Origin: Prunus persica
Lineage: Eukaryota > Streptophyta > Magnoliopsida > Rosales > Rosaceae
DNA length: 64,000 bases
NCBI RefSeq assembly: GCF_000346465.2
Contig: NC_034012.1
Span: forward strand, 14,574,373 to 14,638,372
Reading direction: 5' to 3'
Shown: piece after piece, positions 47,601 through 59,650 of the stretch
How positions within the stretch are numbered: the stretch's first letter is position 1
Layout of the letters: each line of letters starts with the position of its first letter
Made by a program: the position numbers and the translations under genes
The notes under the pieces: model-generated
What the model was told of the DNA's origin: nothing
The model's input: only the letters and a program-made list of their open reading frames with translations
Database searches by the model: none

Positions 47601-47824
47601 GTTTTGGTAGAAAGAAATGGGGATCTTTGATAAGGGAACATAACCAAGTAATTTCAGTATTAGTTTGAGATAAAGCACGATACTCACTCTCTGTGGAAGA
47701 TTTTGCAATGGTGTTAGAGAGATCCTAACTTGATTAGGAAGTTTATTTCCTAGTTTATTAGGACTATATTTCTTTCCTTTTGTATATGTTGATGCTATTT
47801 TTGGAAGAACTTGCAAAAGACAAG

Positions 47825-48625
47825 GAAGAAGAAGCAATCGTCAAGCTTCGGACACCGGTGTGGTGCCTGTTGAAGGCTCTCCGATGTTTAAGTCAGCTAT
47901 ATGTGGTAATTTTGGGAAAGTAACAGTAAATGTGAGAAAATAGTTACCCTTTTTACTCGGGTACTATTCCCTATTTATAGGGAAATGAAAATGGGAGTTT
48001 TGCATAAAGTTTCGATGTGGGACTTTGTGCAAGTTGCTGTGGTGGTGACACGTGTCATTGGAGATTAGGTTCGTCAGTCGGGAGCATCGACAGGTGTCTG
48101 GCACTTCGGAAGAGTGTCTTCCTTCGGCAGGGAAGAAGGTGTGTCTGCCTTGGTGCTAGTCGTTTTGGTGCTGGATATACTCGGTTAATTATAGTGTAAA
48201 TAGTAGTCCCCCAAGTTCGTGGTCAAGAAGTAACTTCTGGGTTGGGAACTTGTGAGATTTTTGTATAATCATGATCGAGCATTCTTGATTCAGTAAGAGC
48301 CATAGGGCATTCCCTAGTCCCCCAAGTTGGCAAGATAGAAGTTGCGTCAATTTTTGGAGGTATCGCTTGGGTGCTAGATGTCAGCATGGAAAAAAGGAAA
48401 TAATTGGAGTAAGTTCTAGTAACCTTCGGCAGGAGATTGGAGTTGAGCGAGTATGGCATCCTTAGAGGGTTAGCAAGGTCAAGTAATTTGGCAAAGGGGC
48501 CGGGCCGGGCCTTGTGGAGCCGGGCATAGGCCTGTCTTTAGGAAGATGTGGCAAAGGCTCAAGTTTCGGCAAAAGGCTGTTCGTGAGGCCTGCTGTTCTT
48601 TCTGCACAAGCCTTGCCGTTCGGCA
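47825..48625. repeat. LTR-like repeat in the Copia element (copy 2)
   Basis: The first ~380 bp match 5425-5815 in the LINE. It continues with AGTCCCCCAAGTTCGTGG and GTCAAGAAGTAACTTCTGGG, phrases I associate with Gypsy-type LTRs of dicots, and ends where integrase text starts. It replaces the gag-protease end of the Copia element. Confidence 0.65.
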
Positions 48626-48627
48626 AC

Positions 48628-49350
48628 GCCAGTTTTAAGTGTGAGACATGTATTTTGGCCAATAGTCATCGCACTGTGTTTCCTTTGAGTGACAGTAAAA
48701 CTGCAAAGCCTTTTGATTTAGTGCATTTTTATGTGTGGGGTCCGGCTCGCGTTACTTCGAATGGATTTCGTTGGTTCGTCACATTTATTGATGATTGTAG
48801 GGTTTTCTTACTGAAAAATAAACATGATGTTGCTTCCATCCTTCCAGAGTTCTGTACTATGGTGTCTACTCAGTTTCATGCTCAGGTCAAAGTATTCCGG
48901 ACTGATAACAGAGACGAATATGTGAATAACACTTTGACATATTTCTTCCGTGCTCAAGGTATTATTCACCAAACGACAACCCCATTTACTCCTCAACAGA
49001 ATGCTGTGTCTGAACGCAAGAATCGTCAGTTACTTGAAGTTGCCCGCTCCCGTATGTTGAACATGTCTGTTCCCCATAATCTTTGGGGCCATGCTGTCTT
49101 ATCTGCTGCATATTTGATTAATTGTACTCCTAGCCAGGTTCTTCATTTCAAGACTTCACATGATGTGTTTGGTGACCATGTTTCCCCTATCTCAGTGTCC
49201 AAGTTGCCTCCTAAAGTTTTTGGGTGTGTTGCACATGTTCATGTCTGCTCTCATCAACGGAGTAAACTTGATCCTTGTGCTCTGCGATGTGTCTTTATTG
49301 GTTACTCGTCTACTCAGAAAGGTTATAAGTGCTATCATCCACCTACCTAG
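48628..49350 (+). pseudogene. Copia integrase remnant
   Basis: The frame contains a CETC half zinc finger, FVTFIDDC, a DNRDEY segment (normally DNG) and QQNAVSERKNR. The three catalytic acidic residues (D, D, E) are present. The C-terminal region reads FGCVAHVHV and CVFIGYSSTQKGYKCY and stops at TAG 49348. The upstream HH finger half and gag-pre-integrase are missing, replaced by foreign text in the same frame. Confidence 0.85.
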
Positions 49351-50309
49351 AAGGTGCATGTTACTTTGGACGTGACTTTCCATGAAGAAGTGCCCTATTA
49401 TGTCTCTCAATCCTCTCCAATTCAGGGGGAGATGGGGAGTGAATTGGAATGTGTTGGATTGGAGAATGATGTGTTTGAAGATATTGCTCTCGGGAAGGAA
49501 ACGACTCGTTGTACTGAAGCAAGTGACCGGTCACCTATATCTGAAGATGAAACTTGTGGTCCATGTGAAGAAACGACTGATCGGCCTTTGTAACTTGATC
49601 ACACTGAAGCAAGTGACCAGTTGCTTGTATCTGGAGATGAAGCAGGTGCTCTCGGTGTCGAAACGACCGGTAAAACTAAAGCAAGTGACCAATCGCCTGT
49701 ATATGAAAATAATGACAGTGATTCTTATATGGATGAGTTCGATGCAATACCCCCTATACCCTGCTAGTGTTGCCCATGTTCATGTCTACTCTCATCAACG
49801 GAGTAAACTTGATCCTTGTGCTCTGCGATGTGTCTTTATTGGTTACTCGTCTACTTAGAAAGGTTATAAGTGCTATCATCCACCTACCTAGAAGGTGCAT
49901 GTTACTTTGGACGTGACTTTCCATGAAGAAATGCCCTATTATGTCTCTCCCTCCTCTCCAATTCAGGGGGAGAGGGGGAGTGAATTGGAATGTGTTGGAT
50001 TGGAGAATGATGTGTTTGAAGATATTGCTATCGGGAAGGAAACGACTCGTCGCACTGAAGCAAGTGACCGGTCACCTATATCTGAAGATGAAACTTGTGG
50101 TCCATGTGAAGAAACAACTGATCGGCCTTTGTAACTCGATCACACTGAAGCAAGTGACCAGTTGCTTGTATATGGAGATGAAGCAGGTGCTCTCGGTGTC
50201 GAAACGACCGGTAAAACTAAAGCAAGTGACCAATTGCCTATATATGAAAATAATGACAGTGATTCTTATATGGATGAGTTCGATGCAATACCCCCTCTAC
50301 CCTGCTAGT
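49229..50309. repeat. 541-bp tandem duplication in the Copia pol
   Basis: GTTGC.CATGTTCATGTCT begins one unit near 49229 and the next near 49770. Nearly all following text repeats with a shift of 541 bases until CCCTGCTAG at about 49769 and 50308. Because 541 is not a multiple of three, the second copy is out of frame with the first. The copies differ by only about 20 bases by eye. Confidence 0.9.
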
Positions 50310-50519
50310 GCCCCAATCTACTCGTGATAGTGAATCAAGTGAGGTAATTTCTAATGATCTATCTGCGTCAACTTATCAGTTACCCCAAGAAACCACTCGT
50401 GGGAAACTTAAAGTACAATATTCTCTTGATATACATGCCAAGTCTAAATATCTCATTAGCCATTTTGTGTCAACTCATCATTTGTCTAAGTCATATGCAT
50501 CATATTTGTGTCAATTATC

Positions 50520-52068
50520 TAGTGTATGTGGGCCAACTAAGTTGCAGGATGCTTTATCTAACCCAAAATGGATGGATGCCATGAATGTTGAAATGGATGC
50601 CTTGAACAAGAATAAAACATGGGATTTAGTTCCTTTGCCATGAGGGAAGAAAGCTGTTGGATGGAGATGAGTGTTTACTTTGAAGCATAAAGTTGATGGT
50701 TGCATTGACCGTTACAAGGCTAGATTAGTAGCAAAGGGTTATACTAGGACCTATGGAATGGATTATTTGGAGACCTTTGCTCCAGTGGCAAAGCTCAATA
50801 CTGTGCGTGTACTATTGTCCCTGGCTGCTAACCACGACTGGCCCTTATTACAATTCAATGTCAAAAATTCATTTCTACATGGTGACCTCAATGAAGGGAT
50901 TTACATGGATCTCCCTCCTGGTATTCCTGTAACCTCTAAGGAGGGTGTTGTGTGTAAGTTGCGGAAGTCTTTATATGGATTGAAGCAGTCTCCAAGAGCA
51001 TGGTTTGGGAGATTTGCAACATCTATGAAGAGATTTGGGTATGTGCAGAGTAACTCAGACTATACTTTGTTTCTAAAGCATCATAAAGGTAAATTGATAG
51101 CTTTAATTATTTATGTTGATGATATGATTGTGACTGGAGATGATCAGGCAGAAATGCAAAATCTTCAGAAGTATATGGCTTCCGAGTTTGAGATGAAGTA
51201 ATTGGGTGATTTGAAGTACTTTCTTGGGATTGAAATTGCCAGATCTAAACATGGTATCTTTTTGTCACAAAGAATATATATTTTGGATTTACTTGCAGCG
51301 ATTGGAATGTTAGATTGTAAACCAATTGATACTCCTAGTGAACAGAATCATAAGTTGGGGTTGTATCCTGATCAAGTCCCTACAGATAAAGAGCGTTTTC
51401 AACGACTTGTGGGGAAATTAATTTATTTATCTCATACACGTCCTGATATTACATATGCAGTGAGTATAGTGAGTCAGTTTATGCATTCTCCTAGTGAAGA
51501 TCATATGAGTGCTGTGATGCGCATCTTGAGGTATCTGAAAGTAACTCCTGAAAATGGGTTAATATTTTGCAAGTATAGTCATGCAGATGTGGAAGGGTAT
51601 ACAGATGCTAATTGGGCTGGTTCAATCACTGATAGAAGTTCTACATCTGGGTATTTCACATTTGTTGGTGGTAATCTTGTTACTTGGAGGAGTAAAAAGC
51701 AAAAAGTGGTGTCTAAGTCTTGTGCCGAGGCCGAGTACCGTGGGATGGCTCAAGGTGTGTGCGAGTTATTATGGTTGAGAAGATTATTGAGAGATCCTGG
51801 GTTTGGACCCCAGAAACCTATGGATTTGTATTGTGATAATAAAGCTGCAATTGCAATTGCACATTACCTTATGCAACATGATCGTACAAAGCACATGGAG
51901 GTTGATCGACATTTTGTTAAAGAGAAGTTAGATGCTGAAATTATTTCTTTTCCATTTATATCATCCGAGTATCAACTGGAAGATGTTCTTACGAAAGCTG
52001 TGTCTACTACGGTCTTTTTTAACTCGCTTGACAAGTTGCACATGCATGATATCTTTGCTCCAACTTGA
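50520..52068 (+). pseudogene. Copia reverse transcriptase-RNase H remnant
   Basis: Recognisable blocks are KWMDAMNVEMDALNKNKTWD, YKARLVAKGYTRTYG, ETFAPVAKLNTVR, SLYGLKQSPRAW, YVDDM (catalytic), LGDLKYFLGIE, then RNase H EAEYRGMAQG, YCDNKAA and HVEVDRHF-like text. Stops occur near 50641, 50664, 50668 and 51199. One more C-to-T or equivalent change per stop would explain most of the damage. The 3' part from 51202 to 52068 is open for 288 codons. Confidence 0.88.
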
Positions 52069-52075
52069 GGGGGAG

Positions 52076-52265
52076 TGTTAGCGAGATCCTAGCTTAATTA
52101 GGATATTTATTTCCTAGTTTATTAGGATTATATTTCTTTCCTTTTTCTACAGATATTGTGTAATTAGGTTTTTATCTTATTTCCTAGTTTGACCCTACTA
52201 AGGTTACATCCTTGTACTATAAATACCTTCTTTTGGAGAATGAAATACAACCTGAAAAATATTCT
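52076..52265 (+). repeat. 3' LTR of the Copia element
   Basis: Starts TGTTAGCGAGATCCTAGC after GAGGGGGAG and contains CTATAAATACC (about 52219). The right end was not fixed exactly. Confidence 0.75.
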
Positions 52266-52849
52266 ACCCATATTGTTTGACTCAAATGACAAAATCGACC
52301 TTAATGAATATATGTGCAATCTAATCTCAAAGGCTAACTTTGTCATTTGGAAATTTTTTTTATTTAAAATCATCAATCTTTGAATGAAAAATCACCAAAA
52401 AAGGGTTTTGTGAAAACAATTTAAAATCTGAGGGGGGGTTGTTTATGTAATCATTAAAACGTCAAGGAATTTTGTAAAAAAGTTCAAACCTGAGGGAGTA
52501 TTAGTGTAAATAACTCATAATTTTCCTATCAATTGTAAATCAGTGATATTTATTCAATGTAACTCAATAAAATTGCACCAATTAATGTAACTGCTTTTTA
52601 TTCATTGTTGGATTAGGCTCCTTCCAACCCACCCTAATAACATCTCTACCAAACAATGCTGCACCTAGTTAACCCAAGGGCTTCAATCAAAATTAATGTT
52701 CATATTATTATGGGGCACCCACCGACGCTTTCATTTACAGAAACAATAATAAGAAGAGTTGACATTCTAACATGAAAATATATATCCAACACAAACACTA
52801 GAAAAATATATGAAGAAAAAAATTGCCAAAAATAAAATCATGAAAAAAG

Positions 52850-53390
52850 TTTAGGTACGGCATAGCGCACACAACAGAAAAGAAGTGTCTCTTGATAATC
52901 CTATCGACATCCGCAAATACAATCATAATAAACAAAATAAGAAGATTTGAAGTATTGAGATAACAAGTTGGAAAGGTATTCAGACCGAAAAATAAAAATT
53001 CAGTAAGTTATTAAATTACAAAGCCATATTATGTAAGGGCCGGACCTACTTTTGGTTTTATTTATTTATTTATTTATTTTTATAATGAAGAAAAGTTTAA
53101 GAGGAAATTAATTACTCTCACCATCAGCGTTAAGATAGATTCACACTCTCGAGCTGGAAGGACTTACGCGTGGCATCCAACTGCCAACTACCACAAAGTA
53201 TAAATTTATGTAGAAAATTATAGATCACATACTAATAAAGACATCTGACAGCACTCGAACAATAGTAAAGCTATACGCAATACAAATACCTTACCAACTC
53301 AACCCTACTTTCTTCAAAGCTCTATTGATGTCCAATTGACCCCACTCATCATTTGTGGCTCCACTCTAGTCTTGCAGCAAGGTCCTTTTT
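52850..53390 (+). repeat. Relic of an ADS 5' flank without a gene
   Basis: Text at 52955-53045 (GAGATAACAAG..TATTCAGA, TTAAATTACAAAGCCATATT, ATGTAAGGGCCGGACC) and at 53330-53375 (AATTGACCCCACTCATCAT, CCACTCTAGTC) matches the region upstream of ADS-B at 41690-41820. The two halves are separated by a ~280-bp insert. No ADS exon follows, so it looks like the leftover of another duplicate. Confidence 0.75.
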
Positions 53391-54150
53391 ACAATAGGAA
53401 AATATCTGGAGCCATTCCTCAATAGATGACGTGGCCTCTTTACAGAACAACACCTGTTTTATTTTATTTATTTTCCTTTCAACTACTCTTTTAACTCAAT
53501 TCTTGTTGGCTGGTTGTACTTGTAACTAAGGTAAGCTCCACCCTCTTTCTTTTGGTGACCTTTCCTTTCGGCAATCACCCAATTCCAAACATCACAAAAA
53601 AAGAAAAGAAAAAAAGATCACAACTTGGTTTAGACATTTCTTTGAACATGTTGGTTGCAACTCATAAACCATTTATTTTAACAATATTAAAAACCTTTCT
53701 TAGCTTAGAATTAGAGAAGAGAAGATTATATTACAAATCAAATAGTTGATTTTATATATTTATCAACATAAGTTCATTACAAGTAGACCACTTTGGTAAA
53801 CTAAATGAACATAAGAAATCCACATTCATCAGAGATGGTCAAGAAAAGCAACTGTCCAATGTGAAGAATCTGCCACGTACAGGAAATATGAAAACTAAAA
53901 TTCAACTAAAAATAGAAGTGAAAACAAGAACAGGCAAATCTTAAAAGTTAATATTGTGTTTGGACTAACCATCCCAAAAAAAAAAAAACAATCATGCAGT
54001 GGGAGGAGTTTGTTGGAGGTTTAAGTCGTCGGCGGCCGAAGGTCTACATCTCTGGTTATAGGAGTTGAGTGATTGTCAGAAAGAAAATGCCACTGAGAGA
54101 AAAGGGTGTGGACTTACCTGAGTTAAAAAACTAACAAACAAGTCTTGAGT
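53391..54150. other. Spacer, no gene seen
   Basis: AT-rich, with a poly-A run near 53977. I could not assign it. Confidence 0.4.
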
Positions 54151-55885
54151 TAAAAGAGTTGAAAGAACAAAAGAGAAAAAGAAAAAACAGGAAAATATGT
54201 TGTTCTTCGGGTAGGGTCACGTTAGTCACTTTTTGATCATAAGGATTTTTGAGATTTGAGTGGCACCTTGTGTGGAGCTTGTCAATATGAGTTCGTAGAC
54301 ATGTAATGGGCCCAAATCAGAGTTTCAACGAAGAAGTTATGGTCAACGGAAGTACAGTGGCACAACCGTAATTTTTGCAAAGTCTGATTTTTTTTATAAA
54401 AAAACTAGGTCAGCCCTTCTCTCTCTCGCATCTCTCTCCTTTCTCTCTCCTCCCCCGACTCTCTCCCCTCCATCGCGACAACCAGAATTTCTGGCGTCGA
54501 TTCCGACGTAGTCTAGCCACCGTTTTTGACGAAACGACTTCCAAAATTTTCCTCTCCTCCTCCTTTACTTGACCCACCCAATTTCTTAGGTCAAAAACCA
54601 GCGTAGCTCCGCCAGTTTCGAAGGGAAAAACCGGCCAAAAATGTCGTCGACACTAGCGACTTTCCTGGCCACCTCCAGTCACGCCACCACTTGGATCAGG
54701 TAGCTCTCTCCTCCCTCTTTCTTTCTCCAAGGTTGTACGACATCGTTGGCGGTTATCGCAGCTGTATCGAGGTCGGGAAGTTCTTGTCAAAACCGTATAG
54801 TTTCGAGTTCGATATGCTCGGATTCGAATTTGGTTATCGTTTGCCAGTCGAACTGATTTACACCTATTAGGCGATATCTGAGTTCGATATGCTTGGATTG
54901 TTGGATTAGCTCTATTTCCAAGTATGTTTTTCTCTGTACTTCTAAGATCGTGTAAGAACTCACAAATCGAGAATTGGAGTCTCGGATACTCCGAATCAAT
55001 TATTCTTGAGTTATGTAAAATAAAAACTGTCTGATCGTGAAATGGAGAGCAATCTGACCGCTCGATCAAGACCAAACTTGCAAAACGTGTTTAGTAACCT
55101 TTGTTGAACCCCGTAGGAACTTTCGGATCAGAAATCGGAGGTAGTGGGGCCCGTGGGCCCAGTTGACCAAATTTGGGAAGTTTGACCACTCGGTTGATTG
55201 AGAGTCTTCTAAGGTTATTACACCTTTCGAAACGCATAGTTGGACCTTAGGTACTTCCCGTTCGTCGTACACACACTTGAGTCCCCGATAAACTAGGAGT
55301 TTGTTTTAAAGTTCTCTTTCAAAGTACTTTGTTTAATCTAGTCCCCGTGTTCTTCAATAGGTACTCAGGCTCAGCGTGCTTAGCAAGCTGGACCCTCTCA
55401 GGGTCATGCAGCTTCGGACTTTCTGTGAGTGGACTTTATTTTTAAATAATCATTATTTTCAAAGGTGGAATGCTGTGCATATTTATATATTGGGATATTT
55501 TTTACTGCTGAAACTTTAATTTTGTTTTAATATTACTTTTAGTATTTTATGGAATCATCGGTATGTTTTTGGGTACTTGAAGGTTATGTTTATTATGGGT
55601 TGAATTATTGCTATCTTGAGAGCTATTATCTATACTTTGAATATGTATAATTTGGGATTTGTGTTTTGGACACAAGTGATGTCTAGTTGTTTAGAGACAT
55701 GTGTTGGGTACATGGGATTGTTGGAAGTGGTTATGGAATGGGATTTGGGTTATGGTTTATGTTAGTCTGGACTGCTTTTAGCACTACCCTATGTACCTCC
55801 CTGACACTTGGATACTTGGATTGGATACTTGAAAACATTGGATACTTGGATATGTTGGAACCCGGGCACCTTTGAAGGGGTGTTT

Positions 55886-56092
55886 TGTCACACCCCGGGA
55901 TAGGCTCCACCGTAGCACGATATTGTCCGCTTTGGGCCCCCCTCTCTGGCCCTCACGGTTTTGTTTCTGGGAACTCACGAGCAACTTCCCAGTGGGTCAC
56001 CCATCCTGGGATTGCTCTGGCCCCTCGACTCGCTTAACTTCGGAGTTCCTACGACTCCGAAGCCAATGAGCTCCCAAAAGGCCTCGTGCTAG
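55886..56092 (-). mobile_element. Cassandra TRIM LTR fragment (5S rRNA-like)
   Basis: It begins TGTCACACCCCGGGATAGG, the complement of a Cassandra LTR end. It contains the complement of GAACTCCGAAGTTAAGCGAG (about 56029-56048) and of CCCAGGATGGGTGACCC (about 55994-56010), the A-box and C-box parts of 5S rRNA that Cassandra LTRs carry. It stops abruptly near 56092 at CTCGTGCTAG. The other LTR end and the interior are not present nearby. Confidence 0.85.
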
Positions 56093-58230
56093 ATGGATGC
56101 GGGTGTTCCCAGTGCTTTATGCCTTTTCTTAAGGATCTCTAAACGCATTCTTCCTTATAGACTGCCTCAATCGTCTTCCGACTTGGGAATCTTAAGTCGC
56201 GGTCATGTCTCGCCCCCCCAGTATAGTGACCGGTTCCATGTTTCCCCCGAATTTCATCAGTTCCAGGCTCAAGTGCCTGCTCATCCATCTTCATTCCAAA
56301 GGCGAACATGGGAATTGAAGAGGGGAGAGCGAGCAGACATCGAACGATTAATTTCTATTTCTTGTTAGCGTGACGGTGGCTCCATACGGGATCAATCTTC
56401 TTGTCATATTCGTTTAATACCATTCTGACTCAGAAAAATTTCTCTTGCAGTTTTCAAGCATTTTTTTAGGTATTACAATAACCTTAACTTCTTTAGGGGC
56501 TTGGAGCAGATGAAGCCTTCATTCGTCCTATTCGTAACGACCCCGACCTTGCGTCAGGGAAAATGGGAAAACCCCTAAGACTCTACGGGCTGGGCGGGCC
56601 TGAATCTTAATCCATAATGAGCGATGCCATATTAGCGTTTCTCCTGTCTTTATTTAATAACCCTAATACGACTGCCACTTTTCATCGAGGTTTTGGCGGC
56701 GTGGCGGGTGTCGCGTCTGCGCAACATGACACCCGATAACTACCAAGATCGAGTCGTACACGCCCATCATCATAAGGGCATCCATCCCGGTATGGGGTTG
56801 GATCATAGGCCTTGGTGATGGCTCCCCCGCAGCCCAAAAAGCGTAGGGGGGAGGGACGCCCAATGCGGGAGTGAACTCTTCCGGGCAGGTCGGTCTTGCC
56901 GAGGTCTTTTTTGAGGGGTTGAAAGGCTTCTTCGCAGAGCCTTCTTTCTTCCTACCTTTAGCATTACCATTCTCTCATCGATTACTGCAAACTCTACCCT
57001 TCTCAGTAAACTTCTAGCTAGTGAATCTTACCTACTATTCTATTTTAGTGAAGGGAATGCTCTAGCCTCTCTGATGCAGATAGTTGCGATCTTTCCCTTT
57101 GTTTATGATTCGATATGCGCATAAGAGTATATAACCAACCTACCCTTCTGTATAACCTATGCACATTAGTGAAGCGGCTCTTCCTTCTCAATAAAGGCGG
57201 GGATGGACTCTGAAATACTCCTCCGATCGGTTCCGACAGTCTTTTCTTCACTTTCTCTTCTCGGCATGATCCAAGGAAATTTTATTCCCAAGGACACATC
57301 TATACTACGCTATTCTTCGGATTGGTTGACCCAATCTTCGGGAAGCGGATACTAAAATAAGGCTGTATTGTATGCGACACCGCCCTAGCATAAAGGGGTG
57401 TAGAATGGAAAGTGAGGCTCCCCTACAGGAGCCGAACGATACTTCAAAAGAAGGAAAGAAAGTTAGACAAGCAAGTAGGCTGCCCCGAGCTCCGCTCGCT
57501 CCTTTACAACTACAAAGAAAATCTAGGTAGGGGTACTGAAAAAGCATCCTATTATGAAGAATTTACTTTGTAAGAGAGTGAGGCTCCCCTACAGGAGCCG
57601 AACGTTCCTTCAACAAAAGATGGGGAAGGGGAGGAGCGGTTATCTATGTAATTACGGTCTTTGTTGGCCGTTGCTCCGGTCGAGCACTCTTTTTAAGGCT
57701 TTAAGGCGAACCGTATGACGGCTGGAAAGAAAGACGACCTCACCTTCTCGTAGATGGTGTTAGTGAGAGCAACTTTAGTATCCCCCGTTGACCTTCTTTT
57801 GCAGATAGAATCTTCAATGAGTGGAAACAAGCAACCTTACTATTAAGAGTTATAGCAGTTAGGGAGTTATGAGTTGCTAATTGTCATTCTCTTTAGTTCC
57901 CTACGGGGTAGTTACAGGTATGATAAATATAAATCTTAGTTACCGGTATTAGAAATATAAGTAATATAAATATATTGGTAGTTACAGATATTCTTAATTT
58001 GGTGGAACTGGGGGGTCTGGCGCAGTGTAACTGCCCCCGGAACTGGTTTAAAGAAGAGTTAATTGTCTTAGAATCAAAAACAAGAATTTGGGGTCTTCAT
58101 TATACCGGCGAATCGAAAAACCCCTATCATTGTCGGCGAACCGAGAAAAGAGTCGGCGAATCGTTAACTGCTATGTCGGCGAATCACAAAAAGAAACAAA
58201 CTAGCTAACAATCATTCTTGGCCTAGCCAG
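56093..58230. other. Probable mitochondrial DNA insertion (NUMT)
   Basis: GC content jumps to near 47% by eye, against a much lower value around it. The text lacks transposon features and has the look of plant mitochondrial intergenic DNA, with phrases such as GTGAGGCTCCCCTACAGGAG (twice, about 57412 and 57581), CGAGCTCCGCTCGCTCC and CCGAACGATACTTC. No mitochondrial gene was recognised, so this rests on style and composition. A GTCGGCGAA-type phrase repeats three to four times at 58108-58185. The piece starts where the Cassandra fragment stops. Confidence 0.5.
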
Positions 58231-58369
58231 GCCCATCTTGTCCTCTTCTAAACTAATCAAAACATCTTCAGGATACATGCATTAATTTCAGAAATAAAGA
58301 AAATAAGTTAGTTTGTATAACTGTTTTTTTACAATGGGGTTAGTATGTTCATATATTATTTTCTAAGCT

Positions 58370-59650
58370 TTGTTTTGGGTCCACTCACCCTTCTTGTTGT
58401 TTTGCGCCCCCAGGCAGTAGACGTGCACAGGAATCCACCACCAGGCCACTTCCCATCTTCCGCGCCTTTCTTTGATGTAGGCTTTGTATTTTGTACAAAG
58501 ATTCACTCTTTTGTAAATTCTTAGTTGTCGCTCTGATGTTTTACCTTAGACTGAGTTTTGATCTCTTGACATGTGTATCTATATGTATGCTGGCAGTTGG
58601 TTGTATATATATACTTGTTCTGACAGGTGTAAAGATTTTGGTATTAAGCCAGATACAAGGGAAACTCTGTCGATTTTTCGGTAGAAGTCAACCTTGTTAT
58701 TTTTATCATGTTTTGTATAGAAGGGCAAATAGGTCATTTGTGCCCGACATTCGCCAGGTGTCGGACACACACATGGTCTGGCTCGGATTCCAAAGTGGAA
58801 TTTGGATCGGGTCCTGTCATGTTTCATAAGCGTGGTAGTCTGCATGCGTAGGACTTGTCATAGGCGCACGAGTATTGAGGATTCTGCTGTACGTGCTGGT
58901 GAGCCCAATTCCCTTGCTGGACAGCTCGTTCCCTAGCCACATGGTCAATTGAGGGTTCTTCCATGTGGTTTAGTCAAACAATCCCCTGATTGGATTGTTT
59001 CCCAGGCACAAGTTTGGTAGTGGTCTTACTTATACATATACTATATATATATATATATATGAGTTTGGGTATTAGTATACTATTATGGGATATGAGTTTT
59101 ACCTTGGTTTTAATTTGACTATATATTTATATATCGGTTTTGAACGCATGTTTTGGCATCGTTTTCTAAACCGGTTGGGTTAGTACGTTGATTATAACTA
59201 TGTTGAAACTTGTTTTGTCCACTCACAATTTTCTGTTTTGAGCCCCCCAGACAGTAGCTTGATATGAGCCGAGCAACCAAGCGAAGATTCACATTTCCAC
59301 GACTTGAACTTCTGTTGGGCAACTTCTATTTGTTTTTGTTTCCATTGAACATTTGTTTTCGGTTGTAAATTGAATTTCCTTAGAATTGCTTTGTTATCGC
59401 CCATGTATGGTTAGATTCAAGGTCAGAGGCCTATTTTGTAAACTGTGTGCCTTTGTATTATTATTACCGTGTTTTGATAGGTTGAAATTTTGGGAAAAGT
59501 TCGTTTTTCAGGGGAGATTGTCGAAATTTCGATAGAAAGTCTCGACCCTCTTTTCCTTTGTTTTCGGAGAATAGGATGTTGTTAGTAAATGGTCCCAGCA
59601 TCGGTTTGATGTCGAAAAAACTGCAGGGTTCATCACGGATTCCGAGGAAT
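58370..59650. repeat. Diverged direct repeat pair
   Basis: Blocks 58370-58810 and 59195-59650 share short ordered landmarks but are strongly diverged. They could be two old LTR ends or a tandem duplication inside one element. An AT run lies at 59040-59060 between them. Confidence 0.5.

Larger units (their letters stand above)
47714..52265 (+). mobile_element. Broken Copia retrotransposon
   Basis: The 5' LTR start (47714, TGTTAGAGAGATCCTAAC) matches the 3' LTR start (52076, TGTTAGCGAGATCCTAGC) for about 75 bp before other sequence takes over. A polypurine tract GAGGGGGAG precedes the 3' LTR. Integrase, reverse transcriptase and RNase H follow in Copia order. Gag, protease and most of the 5' LTR are replaced by a Gypsy-type LTR-like segment (47825-48625). 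Stops, a frame shift and a 541-bp tandem duplication disable the polyprotein. No target duplication was found. Confidence 0.85.

Noticed and set aside
48514..48627. The N-terminal part of the 278-codon frame as integrase
   Set aside because: The first ~38 codons come from the LTR-like repeat. Copia text starts only at the CETC motif.
54375..55300. A host gene suggested by frames of 60-140 codons
   Set aside because: No domain or exon structure is visible, the frames lie on both strands, and the text matches the style of long LTR leaders.
55960..56092. A functional 5S rRNA gene
   Set aside because: The 5S-like boxes are in Cassandra LTR context with family-specific flanks and an incomplete 5' part.
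58491..58829. A 112-codon frame as a membrane protein gene
   Set aside because: It lies in the repeated block shared with 59195-59650, has no recognised domain, and its hydrophobicity follows from T-rich sequence.
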